DNA from: Ottelia alismoides
Taxonomy: Eukaryota > Streptophyta > Magnoliopsida > Alismatales > Hydrocharitaceae
Direction: 5' to 3'
Assembly (NCBI GenBank): GCA_037367405.1
Contig: JAZKJV010001869.1
Location: forward strand, 186,001 to 250,000
Length of the DNA: 64,000 bases
Positions within the stretch are counted from its first letter, which is position 1. Every line of letters begins with the position of its first letter. Shown one piece after another: positions 1-11,208 of this stretch. The notes beneath the pieces were generated by a model that ran no database searches, was not told the origin of the DNA, and saw nothing but the letters and a program-made list of their open reading frames with translations. Both the position numbers and the translations under genes were made by a program.

Positions 1-1334
1 TATATATACTTCTTTCACTAACATTTATCAAAAACCCAAAAAATCAAAATTTTTAAAATTCTACAAAAATTTGCAAAATATTTTCAAAAATTGCATTAAA
101 ATTTGCAAAACTTTTTTGAAAAATCCATAAAAAAAATTAAAATAAAAAAATAGTCTTACAAAAAGATTTTCTTGCATTGCGTTTGCATCTGCATTTTTCA
201 AAATGATTATGACAATTAAACAAGTCTAAATAAAGTCTAAAGATTAGAGCACTCTAGATCTTAATCCACTTAATCAGAGAAACTATTTAAGGACTGGAAT
301 TGAGACGCTCTAGGTCACTATGACTAAATTCTTTAGATTCCATGAGATTATGTTCATGAGTCGATTCATTGTGTCTAACTAGAACCCTTCATGTCATCCG
401 TACGACTCTTGAGATAATGGTAACTAGAAACCCTGCATTTAATACTTAGCTCAACCCAGATGGATTGTTGAAAAATCTTGGAGTCTAAGTCAGGATAATA
501 CTAGGTCGCTTTATAAGGGTGGCTCAGGAACCATTCTTGGGGACTACCAAAACCAATAATTTAAACCGCTTCCTCCGGTAGCATGGACATCTAATGACTA
601 GAGATTCGTTTGAAATAAAGCTTCGGATAAGGAATGGTCTGCTAGTACAATTTTTTCCAAGACCCCAAAACATGGGTGGAACAAAAGATTCTATATTTGT
701 CGAGACAAAATAAGAATGCAGAGCAATGCCAACAAAGAAAATATCCAAAAAGAAGCCTATACCCGAAATTTCCAAAAATATGAGCTTCCAAGGCATGTTT
801 CTTGGTGAAGATTCAGTTACGTTGATCGAGCTTCACAAGAAATTGCGATTACAGTGGTCCATTTCCACTCCTTTTCCCATTCTTCTAGCTTCTCCCCTTT
901 TAGTTGTGAACTAGCATGCACCTGAACTTAGAAGGAAATATCCATCTCCCTGAGGATGAGTTGTCGAAAGAGGAAACCACTTGATAGTTCAGTGATTTGT
1001 CTGGGAAGAGCTAACCCAATCCACACATGTGGTACGTTTAATTTCAAGGTTACGAGAGTATACGACTAAAGGATGGTTCTGACCAGCCTATGAATTAAAA
1101 TGGATAGCAGAGAATGGAACCTAAGGGTTGTTGAGTCACGATTCCTAACCTAAATGTTGTTCCAAACAAACCTAAAATCCAAGGGTCATATCTGAGCTCC
1201 AAACTTCGATTTTATCAAGACCAATTTGAAAGTCAAAAATCATTTCAAATTCTATCTTTTTCTTTTCTTTATTTTGTTTTTTTCATCATTATCGTAAGTG
1301 TTTGCTAGGGACTAACAAGGGCAAGTATAGGGGG
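1..1334 (+). other. 3' non-coding internal region of an Athila-like Ty3 element, cut by window start
   Basis: No coding sequence is visible. The stretch is recognisable because it repeats, in the same order, the region at about 22,200-23,394 that lies between an Athila-type integrase and the next LTR. Shared landmarks include an A-rich start with many AAAATTTG-like words, a block near 190-360 matching 22,240-22,430, and the words around TGAACTTAGAAGG at about 922 and 22,959. It ends in a phrase about an 'actaacaagggcaagtatagggg' run at roughly 1310-1334, which is the usual Athila/Tat polypurine tract just before the 3' LTR. The integrase of this copy would lie left of the window. Confidence 0.7.
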
Positions 1335-4300
1335 TGATGAATCTCCATTTCGTCACATGTATTCTTTCATGCTAGCCTTAAATCCCTATCTAAATGCATG
1401 TATATAGCATTTATTTGTACAAATTAACATTTATTTGTTGACAAATAACACTGTATAAATATATGTATTTAATTTCAAAATAAAAAAATAAAGGAAAGAA
1501 ACTAAAAAAATGAAGTGTCAAAGTCACTAAATGACCCTAGACCTCGAGACTAGGTTAATATCGACTTGGTCGACAAGGAATAAAGAAGGGGGAGATGGGG
1601 CAGAGTAATTGCACATAATGCACTTAAAACCCAAATTTTTATTCATCAAGAAATGGCTTTTTGGACCCTATTTTATTTTCCAATTTTTATACCTTATTTA
1701 ATAAAACCCTTAACATGAAAGTTGTGCATAAAAATACAAAGAAAAATACAAAATTAATTTTAAAGAAAAATAATACACAGTGCATCCGGGACACTCAGAA
1801 TAAAAGGCTACAAACAAAACTTCTCGGACCGATATATCATCCATACTGACTCAAAATTGACCAAACTAACCTTTTTGTTCATAAAATTTAATTATATATT
1901 TCTTAAAGGTGGTTTCATCTAATTTGGAGTTGAGATGCAAAAGTTGGCTTTAGGGTCCATGTTGTATTGTATACATGTATATTTTATTCAATAAATTCAT
2001 TCTTTATAGTTTTAACTTTTTATATTTTTATATACTTGTAAATATTATGCAAAATGCATTTAAATTATAAACATAGAATAAAACTGTCAAAAATACGTCA
2101 AAATAAATAAAGTAATAAAATATACAGGTAAACTATACCTATATAATACATATTCATATTTATTTTAATAAATAAATAAAATCAGAAAAATGAAATACAA
2201 ACAGGTAAATATGTAATTAAATAAGTTATAAATATATAAAATATGTAAATACAATAATAAAATACAAAATAAAAATAAAAATAAAATACACTAAATACAT
2301 GCACATATACATATGTTTATACATGTTAATATTATCATCTAATAAATAACTTTGAATAAACAAATAAATATCATAATAAAATACTACAAAAAGTAAACAT
2401 TTTTCATGTTTTGAATAAAAAATAATAATACTGTTTATAATTTTTTATCCATTAATTAGGGATTTTTCTCGTCTATTTTTTGGTTGGTCCACATGGACCA
2501 ACCAAAACCTTTCTTTCATTGACCCCAAGTCAACTGTACAGCCTTTTGCCCCCTTCCAATCAAAAGCTCACGGGTGCTCTTTTATCCATTTTTTGGTCTT
2601 CCTCCACACCATTATTCCTCCCTGAGCTCCTCCCATTCTGCTACTCCATCTCCTATGATGCACGTCGACCCCATAGCCCTCACCTATCACCCTTTTTCGT
2701 CACGCAAACTGCTTCGAGATCCATGCCTATAAATAAAACCCAAATCCCCTTTTGTAATTTTCAATCCACATTTCTTCCTATAACCCCAATAGGGCAGCAT
2801 CGTCTTCCCCTCCTTCTCGGTGTGGAGAAGGGTTGAGATCGGCATGGTCTAGTTAACTGGAGCTTCCTCCGGCAAGCTTCATCTGCTTCTTGGCTCTGAT
2901 TAGGTAGAGATGTTAATTCTAGGTTTATTCCATCGCATTTAGTTCCAGTAGTTTAGTGTAGCTTTTAAATTCCTTAATCAATTTGTAGGTTAACTTAATT
3001 TAAGATTCTTTGATTGCTGGAGCAACGTGCTCCAGCTCTAATCCACTCGTATTCCTACTGTCATTTGAACCATTTTCGCCCCATTTCCGTTCCTAACACT
3101 TTCTCCGCAAAACCCCCTTGTTTCCACCCTTGATTTTGCAAGAATTGAGGTCAATCGATCTCCCTCCACTGTGTTCCGTCAGAGTTCATTTGCCCCTTCA
3201 ATCCATGCATGCTTTCAGCTTCAGAATAGGTCAAGGATATTTGCATTAAGCTTTTCTATTATTTGGTGCAGGTGGAATAGCTTCATAGGGACTAGGAGCA
3301 TGATTCGAGGCTCACCTTTCACCTCTAGGTACCCTTGACCTCCAGGCCTTGTCAATGGGATCCTGATCTGTTTAGCACCTCCTGCTGGTGCGGAGCGGCC
3401 CCGGCTACCTTCTAGGATGGTCGGAGAAGAAGGACGTGGTCGGTGGTGGACAAAATTAATGATCGAAGCCTGCACCTGTGGTTGTTCTTGGAAGTTCTTG
3501 CAGACCATTATTAGGTCGTCGGATGGACCTCCACAGATAGACTAATCATATTCGTCTGATTTTAAAAGAAACGAAGTGGTCCATTGCCGTACAATCGATC
3601 CACGTGGAGCATAATGCTAGATCGTCAGATAGTGCACCATTTTCGGTAAATATTTAAGTAACCCATGTGGCCTTTGTATTTGTAATTTAATCCTATTGAT
3701 ATTTATGTATGCTTAAAAATTTGTAGAAATTGCATAGGACCCTCTTGTCTTCTTTAATATTGCATATAGGTCATGTGCTAGGTCACCTTACGTGGTCGCC
3801 CAGGTGAGGCACCTGGGGTATCTGCATAGAAGCCCTTCTGGCTTCTCTTGTTTCGTTTTAGTAATAAAGCTGTAAATTATGTGTAATATTTAAGTATATT
3901 TCCATGTTGAAATTATTTTTATTGCAAAAATACCCCTGCCGGTTAGTATGTTTATTTCTTTGCATTTCTATTTTTCTTAAATAGCTCTTATGTCTTAAAC
4001 TTTATGGGAAATATGATAGATGCAATATCTGATGCTTGTTCATGCCCTTATTTTTATCTGATATTTTATTGTATTTTTCTAATTTATTAAAAATAGAATA
4101 TGAGCTAAATATGCCCTGTTAATCGATAAAAATAAAAAAATTATGAAACTAACTTTAAAAATTCCAATATATATATATATTACTATATATTCTAACTCCA
4201 AACCAAAAATCAAAAAATATAAAAAGAAAACCTAAAAAATTATAAAAAAAACTAAAAAACCATAAAAATCAGTAAAAGATCTATATTATTCCAGAAAATA

Positions 4301-5111
4301 GTTTTTACTGTATAATTTTATTTATATTGTGTAATATATATTAAATTTCTGGATATTTTACGTATTTTTAATACCCGAAACAATTCAGCCTATAAATTAT
4401 ATCCATTGTTTTGATATATTAAATATGTTAAAATACATAAAAATTAGAAAAAAAAATATATATAAAAATAACAAACATAGAGAAAAATATCAAAAACAAA
4501 TATTATTTTATTTTTTAAATTTTGAATCTATATAGTTTTATCTAAAATAATAAAACCCTATATATAGTGTGTGTGTGTGTGTATATCTTATATAACTTAT
4601 ATACTTTATATTATTATTAATTACAAATGCCTAATATGTATTTAAAACCTTTAAAAAATAAACAGGATTGTTCCTGTATATATTTCCTTATATTTATATA
4701 TAGTATATATCCTTATAAATTATTTATATTAACCATATTTTTATTTTTACTATATATTTTATATCTTTGAAAAATAAAATAAACTTAAAAATTCAAAAGA
4801 AAATAAATTTAAAATTTTAAAAATATAAAAATACAAAATAATTAAAAATCCATAGAAATTAAATATTATTAAAACCCATAAAAAATCAAAAGGTGTAAAA
4901 ATACAAAAAAATATTACTATTATTTTTTATTAATTAATAATATTATACATATCCCTATTTGCTTTCAGTGGTTCGACCCCAGCTACTTTATCACTATACA
5001 CATTTTGTAGGGTATAATAAATTTTGCCTCGCATTTATCCATTATTTTATCTATATAGTGGGTTGATTGTTGTCTAGGTTTGATGGGTAAAGTGTCGAGA
5101 GCCGAGAGAGG
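1335..5111 (+). repeat. Long LTR A of Athila-like element (3' LTR of the element entering from the left)
   Basis: It begins TGATGAATCTCC directly after a polypurine run. It shares order and wording with LTRs at 5,112, 11,209, 23,395 and (inverted) 37,366: a TGATGAAT start, a 'ccttaaa' block about 45 bases in, a 'gtcgacaaggaataaag.aggggg' box at 1569-1600, and a block near 1,900-1,960 ('ggtggtttcat.taa.ttggagtt'). A TATA-containing GC-richer core lies near 2,500-3,600, and an AT-rich tail ends with a 'ggttcgaccc' word near 4,971. Length is about 3.8 kb, which is long for Athila LTRs (usually 1-2 kb). The exact right end is uncertain by about 10 bases because the last bases are diverged from LTR D. 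No 5' LTR partner is in the window. Confidence 0.75.
2728..2735 (+). promoter_or_regulatory. TATA box of LTR A
   Basis: TATAAATA stands at the start of the GC-richer core of the LTR. The same position in LTRs B, C and F has TATAAAT, TATAAAA and TATAAATA, so it is probably the element's U3/R promoter. Transcription start would be about 30 bases downstream. Confidence 0.5.
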
Positions 5112-8100
5112 TGATAAGTTTGTATTTCATCATATTTATTCATTTATTTTAGCTTAAAATCCCTTATAAAAAAATTGTAAATATCACTAATTTCATTCTT
5201 CTACTAACTCTAACTATTGTGTAAATATTGTATATTTATCACTATTTTAACCTAAAATAAATAAATAATAAAGAAAATAAGAGTCTTTATATATGCAATA
5301 GATACAGGTTGAATAAGGCCCCGAGAGAAAGTCGAGACTTGACCTGATCGACAAGGAAAAAAGTAGGGGGGATAAGGCCTAATTACCAAAAAAAATCAGA
5401 AAATAATTTTCACCTGTATATACGCAAAACCTTTACAATATTGTCTATAATACACATTCTTCCATTACTTTATTCATTACCAAATTCTTTGTAAATAAAC
5501 ATTATTTCTTCTTGAAATTTGTGAATAAAATCCTCCAGTAAATAATTAAAATAATTTCAATAAAAACTTGTATATATTGTGTAAATAACAACACTCTCCA
5601 AAAGCCACAAAGTATAAAATTACAAAATCAATATCTTCTCCACCTGAACTCCAAATTCATCAAACTCACTTTCATCGTAGTCCAAATTAATTATCTTTAA
5701 AATGGAAGCGATTTCATAAAAATCGGAGTTAAGGTGGGAAATGTGTCCAATTAGGGTACTATTGTATATTATATCTATGTATACTATTTATATTATGTAA
5801 TAATTTTTTCTTGTACATAATTATAAATATAGTATTTTTAACTAATTGTAGATATTGTATTTAACTCATATAAAATACAAATAAAATCACAAAGTCAAAA
5901 ATCAACATAAATAAAATTGTGTATATATTGTATATGTATCACCATGTATATATTGCACCTATGCCTATTTAATTATCCTCATAAATTAACTTTTAAAAAT
6001 CAAATAATAATATCATTAAAATCCTTGAAAATATTGTATATAAATAAAATATTACATTATGTATATATTTATATAACTAATTAATTAAAAATCAGAACCT
6101 TATATATATAAGTATACATACTTATAAATAACACCTTGTATTTATTTTAACCCTTGTATATACATTATTTAATTAATTAAAATCACTATAATTAACTTTA
6201 ATTTATTATTAACATTTTTTATTTACATTAAAAATACATTTTCAACTTTTTAATGATTTATTTAACTTTTTCTCCTTATTTTTTCGTTACCCCTATTTTG
6301 GTTGTATCCTATGCGCCCTCTAAATGGCCAAACCCGGGTCTGTTGATCCAAATCAACTCCCTAGTCTCCACTACCCTCATGCTAATCTCGCTTCCGTCAT
6401 TACTTCGCCGAATTTCCCTACGAGCTTTGATCACTAGCTGCTCCCGCTTCCCTCTCCGTTTTTCTCACCCGATCATTCATCTCATCACCAGCACCTCATC
6501 TCCACCTATCACTCCATGATTTGCTTCCATTTTTTAATTTAAAAGCCGCCACAGCAACCTCTATAAATCTAGAACCTCCACCTCCGGTGAGTTTTTAATC
6601 TGATTTTGACCCAAAATCACCTGTGATCGAGTGACAGGGATTGTTCTCTTTGATAGAGGAGCAAATCTCTGGTCTGAAGAATGGGTTTGGTGTTTAGATT
6701 TGCGATTCAACCACATCGTCGGAGATCTCCTCTGCATATTCCGCCTCTCCGCCTTCAGCCGTGGATCGAGGTGTATCTGTCCTTTTCACCTGTTCCATAG
6801 GTAACATAGATGGTCTTATCTTTGCTTTAGTATTCTTCTTTCGCTTTGGTTTCATCAGAATCATCTAGATTGGGTCCTCAACTTCAACCTCAAATCTATG
6901 CGATCAGAGGAGCTCCGAACATCCAAATCAACCCCCAACATCGCCTACACATCCTCCTTACCATTCTCCGACTCTTCCACCTCTTGTTCACCTTCGGATC
7001 TTCACAGATCTGAAGTCTGATCTCCCCTCCGACCATTCTTCGTCAAAGACCTCCATTCAGCCCCCCATATCCTGTGTTTTGACCTAATCCTTCGGTCGAA
7101 AGCTTCTTCCGAGCATGAACCTTCATTTACAGGTCAAAGGAGTGCAATAGCAGCATTAGAGTGAGACTTGGGGGTTAATCTGCAGTTGAACCATTCTCAA
7201 CCACCAGATCCACGATTGAAGATTTTTTACTCCATTTTTCCTGGTGATTGATAGAGGAGAAGCTCGAGAAGTTGTAGCGCCCGCCAACAAATGACTCAGA
7301 TGAAGGACGACCGAGGTTCTCTTGATCAAAGTTTGCCGGAGCTTGCCTTCCAACCAGTTCTTCTAGAGAAGTCTAGAACCACATGATCGAGGCCCTCCTC
7401 TCAGTTTAGATCTCAAACGTCCAAAAAAGCCCCAATATTAAGTGGCTAGTTCGAAGCTCCAGATCTGATCAACACCCTTCATGCAAGATTGATCTACAGT
7501 CATCCGATCAGATTTGTAGAGTATATGAGCCTCCCGAAGTGTCGTGCCATACTAAGGGTACAATTACATCTATGTGTTTATCTTTCTTTTATTTTTAAAT
7601 AAGTCCCTAAGAGGACACGTATCGTCTTGTCCATATTTGAACATTTGTAATTTTATCCAAAACTTTAATTGATATGCATGTTAGTCCTCTTTGCACGGTA
7701 TGCATGCCTAGCTCATGCTCATTTGTGAAAACTGCAATAAAAATACCAAAGTTTCGAATTATAATTCAGCCCTTAGAAATAGACTAATCTTATAATGTAT
7801 TTGTCCAGTAGGGCGTGCGTGCCCGTGCACATGATTTGTTAGGAAATTTGCATATTAAGTCCAACACTTTTATTTCTGTTATTTTTTAATCTGAAAACTT
7901 TAAATATTTGCATTCTAGTCCCTATGATTCTGCATTTAATTTGCATCTTTAAAACCAAATAAAAAATATCAAATCCCCTTAAACAATCCTGGAAAAAATC
8001 GTAAAGGCTCCTAATGCAGACATCTTGCATCCATAAATTGCAATTCGCATTTTCATTATTTTTGTTATCTATAAAAATTCAAAAATATCATAAAATGTCC

Positions 8101-8909
8101 TATTTGCATTAAAAATCAATAAAAAAATATAACAATCTTTTTAAAAATTATAAAAAAAATCCTGTTTGTTTATTTTGTTTCATTTTAATTTCTATCCTAT
8201 TTTTGCATCTCCATTCCTTAAGAAATCCATAAAAATCATAAAACTCTTAAAAACATTAAAAATTCATAGAAATTCAATTAAACATCTAAAAAAAATATAA
8301 AATAACTCTTTGGGAAATATGGAAAATTCCTTATCATTCCGTATATATTTTATTCAATTTTGACATTATTTGATATTTTAAAATCCAAAAACATCAATTT
8401 TGTTTTCTATTTATTTTATTTCCTATTTTGATTTATTTAAATGCTTTAAAAATTGTGGAAATGTGAAGAAAAATACATAAACATTATAAATTTATCAAAA
8501 ACCCAAAAGAATTTTAGTTTAATTTTCTGATCATTTTTTATATATTTGAAAAAAATAACAAAAATAAAGATTGAGTGGTTGCTTTAAATTTTCTGTAATT
8601 ATCTCATTGGTTTTAAAAAATAAAATCAAAAAATAAAATAAATTAAATTAAATTAAAATTCCGTAAAAAATACAAAATCAAAAAATATAACAACCTAGCA
8701 TTGTGTGCATAGAAATTCCTTCATTCTTTCATTGATTATTCATTGCTTATAATAAACCTTGGGATTTTTGTAGCCTCCCTGAGTTTGATCTTGTAGCTAT
8801 ACATGTAAATTAAATAGCAAATTCTCTTGCTACATTTTATTTATTGATTTCTGCTTGAGATTTAAATAAAAAAATTGTTTGACAATTCTTGGGGTTGCGA
8901 CGACCACCA
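5112..8909 (+). repeat. Long LTR B of Athila-like element
   Basis: It starts TGATAAGTTTG directly after LTR A and follows LTR A closely: 'agcttaaaatccctta' about 40 bases in, the 'gatcgacaaggaaaaaagtaggggg' box at 5348-5378, a 'gtggtt..ataaaaatcggagtt' block near 5,707-5,735, a TATA box at 6,562, and a GC-rich core from about 6,290 to 7,540. The right end is placed at 'gcgacgaccacca' near 8,909 by comparison with LTR ends in the family; it could be some tens of bases off. It is about 3.8 kb long. The sequence to its right is an inverted gag-protease fragment, so this copy has no visible internal region of its own and behaves like a solo or broken LTR. Confidence 0.65.
6562..6568 (+). promoter_or_regulatory. 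TATA box of LTR B
   Basis: TATAAAT follows a pyrimidine-rich GC-rich stretch and precedes a probable R/U5 leader. It is placed like the TATA boxes of LTRs A, C and F. Confidence 0.45.
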
Positions 8910-9323
8910 TTTCACTTGTGAATAATTCATTTAAATAAAAGACTTAAAAAAATACTCAACAAGAGGGTCGATACAGAGATTCCAGATCCAATTTGTTGCA
9001 CACCACATGCTTCTCCAAGATTGACGTTGGAAACAGCTCATCAGTTGACTAAACATGTCATGGTTGTTTCCTTTGTTGAATGTCTTAGAGGTAGTGTGTG
9101 TGAGGGATCAATTGGTTGTGGTAGTGTAGACACTAGAATCAGATCATCAAAATGGGCAATACATCAGAAAAGAGTGGATCCGACTCCACGATAGCTTCTA
9201 TTTGTGAGTCCTCTATAGAAGCTTTCATGGTGGTGGTGAGGCAAGTAGTAGGTGATGTCACCTTTCATCCTTTGGTGATGCACGGGATCTCCGTTAGGGG
9301 ATAAGATAAATTATGATTGATGA

Positions 9324-9995
9324 CTAGGAATTCCCTAGTGGATGTGGTGGTCTCTGGGTGTGAGGCGTCTCATGACCAGTTATAGGATCGACCATCAATA
9401 TCTCAAGTGTAGTAAAGAGGTGGGACTCATCTATCTCTCGGCGGTTGTGGTTGTCTACAACTGTGTGGGTTGCCTTGGGTTGCCTTGTGTCCTCAAAGGT
9501 CATGTAAGGTTGGTGTGTACCCAATGCTGGAAACTTGATCATCCGAGTTTTGCAATATATAGTCGCCTTAGCCCGAGCTAAGAACAGCTTCCCAAAAATA
9601 ATAGGAGATTGGCTGAACTCTCGTAGGTGCTCAATAACAATGATCATAAAGTCCACTCCGTGCGGAGAACCTTGGAAAATGATGATGAATAAAATAATCC
9701 CTCTCTATCATTTGACACCGTCAATCTGAGCATGGGTGAATGTGGTATCTTTGATTTTGCACTCAACTCTCGGCTACCGCTTCACTCTATGGCTCTTGAT
9801 CATTCTCCCCATCACCAAGGAGGTGGCCATAGACACTAGGTGTCTCTCAGTCATGGTTCTCTTATTGACTGACCTCTTAGGTGTCAATTTACTTCTCACA
9901 AATCTATTGAGGTCGGGAAAGTGTTCTATGACCTTTAGTAATGGAAGTTCTAGAATTATTTCCTTAGAGATCGTTCCCCTCAGGGCAGGGTCCAA
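9324..9995 (-). pseudogene. Athila-type aspartic protease remnant
   Basis: Two minus-strand frames carry a recognisable Athila protease layout. At 9,774-9,995 'LELPLLKVIEHFPDLNRFV' corresponds to the conserved stretch before the protease. At about 9,500-9,690 'RGII' followed by 'DFMIIVIEHLREF' and 'PIIFGKLFLARAKATI' matches the family pattern in which PRGIIEDVLV is followed by FPADFVVLDMEED and PIILGRPFLATA. The active-site D-x-GAS region, expected near 9,770, is not visible, and stops and a frameshift separate the two parts. It is a dead fragment. The assignment rests on remembered family patterns, not on a search. Confidence 0.6.
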
Positions 9996-10130
9996 ATTGT
10001 TTAGATCTTTTTCATTTTCAATTTTACGATCTTTTCTGATTTTTCAATTTTCAGGTTGTCTTTGATATTTTCATTTTTTTGGTCTTTTTGATAGGTGAAG
10101 GAGAAATAGGAAAATGTTCAGAGTCTATAT

Positions 10131-10296
10131 TGGAGGACAAGTAGTTAATAGAAGAGGGAGGTAGAGAAGACTCCAGTTGTACAGAGTTTGTGGGTTTCTA
10201 TTGTCCTCTAGATTGGAGGACAAGTGGTTATTAGAAGAGGGAGGTAGAATAGACTCATGGTGTGCAGAGTGTGTAGGTTTCCTAGTGTCCTCTATA
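10131..10296. repeat. 83 bp imperfect tandem duplication
   Basis: Two consecutive units (10,131-10,213 and 10,214-10,296) share 'tggaggacaagt.gtta', 'tagaagagggaggtaga', 'agactc' and the end 'tgtcctcta'. The units differ at scattered bases. The duplication lies inside the inverted Athila gag-region fragment and has no recognised function. Confidence 0.8.
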
Positions 10297-11208
10297 TTTT
10301 TAACATTGAATCCGCTTATTCTATTCTCCACTTTCATACCCGAGCTGGCAGCAAATGAAATTAATTACTTATTAATAATTTTCAACCTATCCTCAATTAA
10401 TTCAATCTCTCAACAATTCTAGAAATGTCATCCTCCAAAAAGTTCTCATGACAAATCATGGGAGAAGTCTACTCAGTTAGGATACTGTTGAGAACATGGA
10501 GTCTCATACTCGGTGGACCTTGACTTTGGCACGCAATGCTGGGTCGAGTATGGACCGATCGTATGGTAGATATTGGTTGGAGCCTCATATGGTGGAGTCA
10601 AGAGAGGGTGGCTTGCAGACCGAGTTCATGAGTTTAATCCTCTGTGTGTGTAGGCTCTCCAAATGGATGATCAATGTGAGCTTGATTAATAAGGACAATC
10701 AACTCTGGAAAATCATAAGGTCCAGGCCTCTCCATTAGATTTATTTCATTGACCATGTTATATTCTAAGGTCAATTCATGATGTGTATGTGTAAATCATT
10801 GGCCCATTCCAACATTCATATGAGAAGATAATAAGGTCCGTTGGGGTAAATAACTCTGCCAGTCATTTGTCTCAATAGTAGCTTGCTCTTTGAATGGTTC
10901 CATTATTCCAGCAAGCACTCGAGGGTATGGTGAGTTACCTCATGATGAAAATGGATCAGGGGTGTAGGAATGTGAGGTAGGTGAGAAGTGCAAAAAAGTG
11001 GAGTAGTCAATCTGAGGTCTGACTTCATATTCGGGGTGGGGTGGAGCCGATCATGGGTAAGGGTCTCTTGTAGATGGTGGAGGGTACATGGAAGATTGAA
11101 AAGATGAAGATGATCGGTGTACGGTTGAAGGGAAGTGACATGCAGAGTCTGGCTACGAGGATCAATACCCCGACATCTTCGAAAGAGGTGAATGAAACGA
11201 GAGTGGGT

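Larger units (their letters stand above)
8910..11208 (-). mobile_element. Inverted fragment of an Athila-like element: gag end, protease and spacer
   Basis: This block lies between LTR B and LTR C and reads on the minus strand, opposite to both LTRs. The protease part (separate entry) fixes the orientation. On the minus strand below 9,300 a decayed spacer is still readable (a phrase like 'IEAIVESDPL' near 9,190), where Athila elements have the protease-RT linker. RT itself is absent because LTR B starts there. The part above 10,000 should be gag by position, but I cannot recognise gag motifs in it. A tandem duplication sits at 10,131-10,296. Confidence 0.55.

Noticed and set aside
4567..4585. 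(GT)n run and other short simple repeats (about 46,617-46,638; 15,386-15,410; 17,725-17,752)
   Set aside because: Ordinary microsatellites with no sign of function; mentioned in the host features only.
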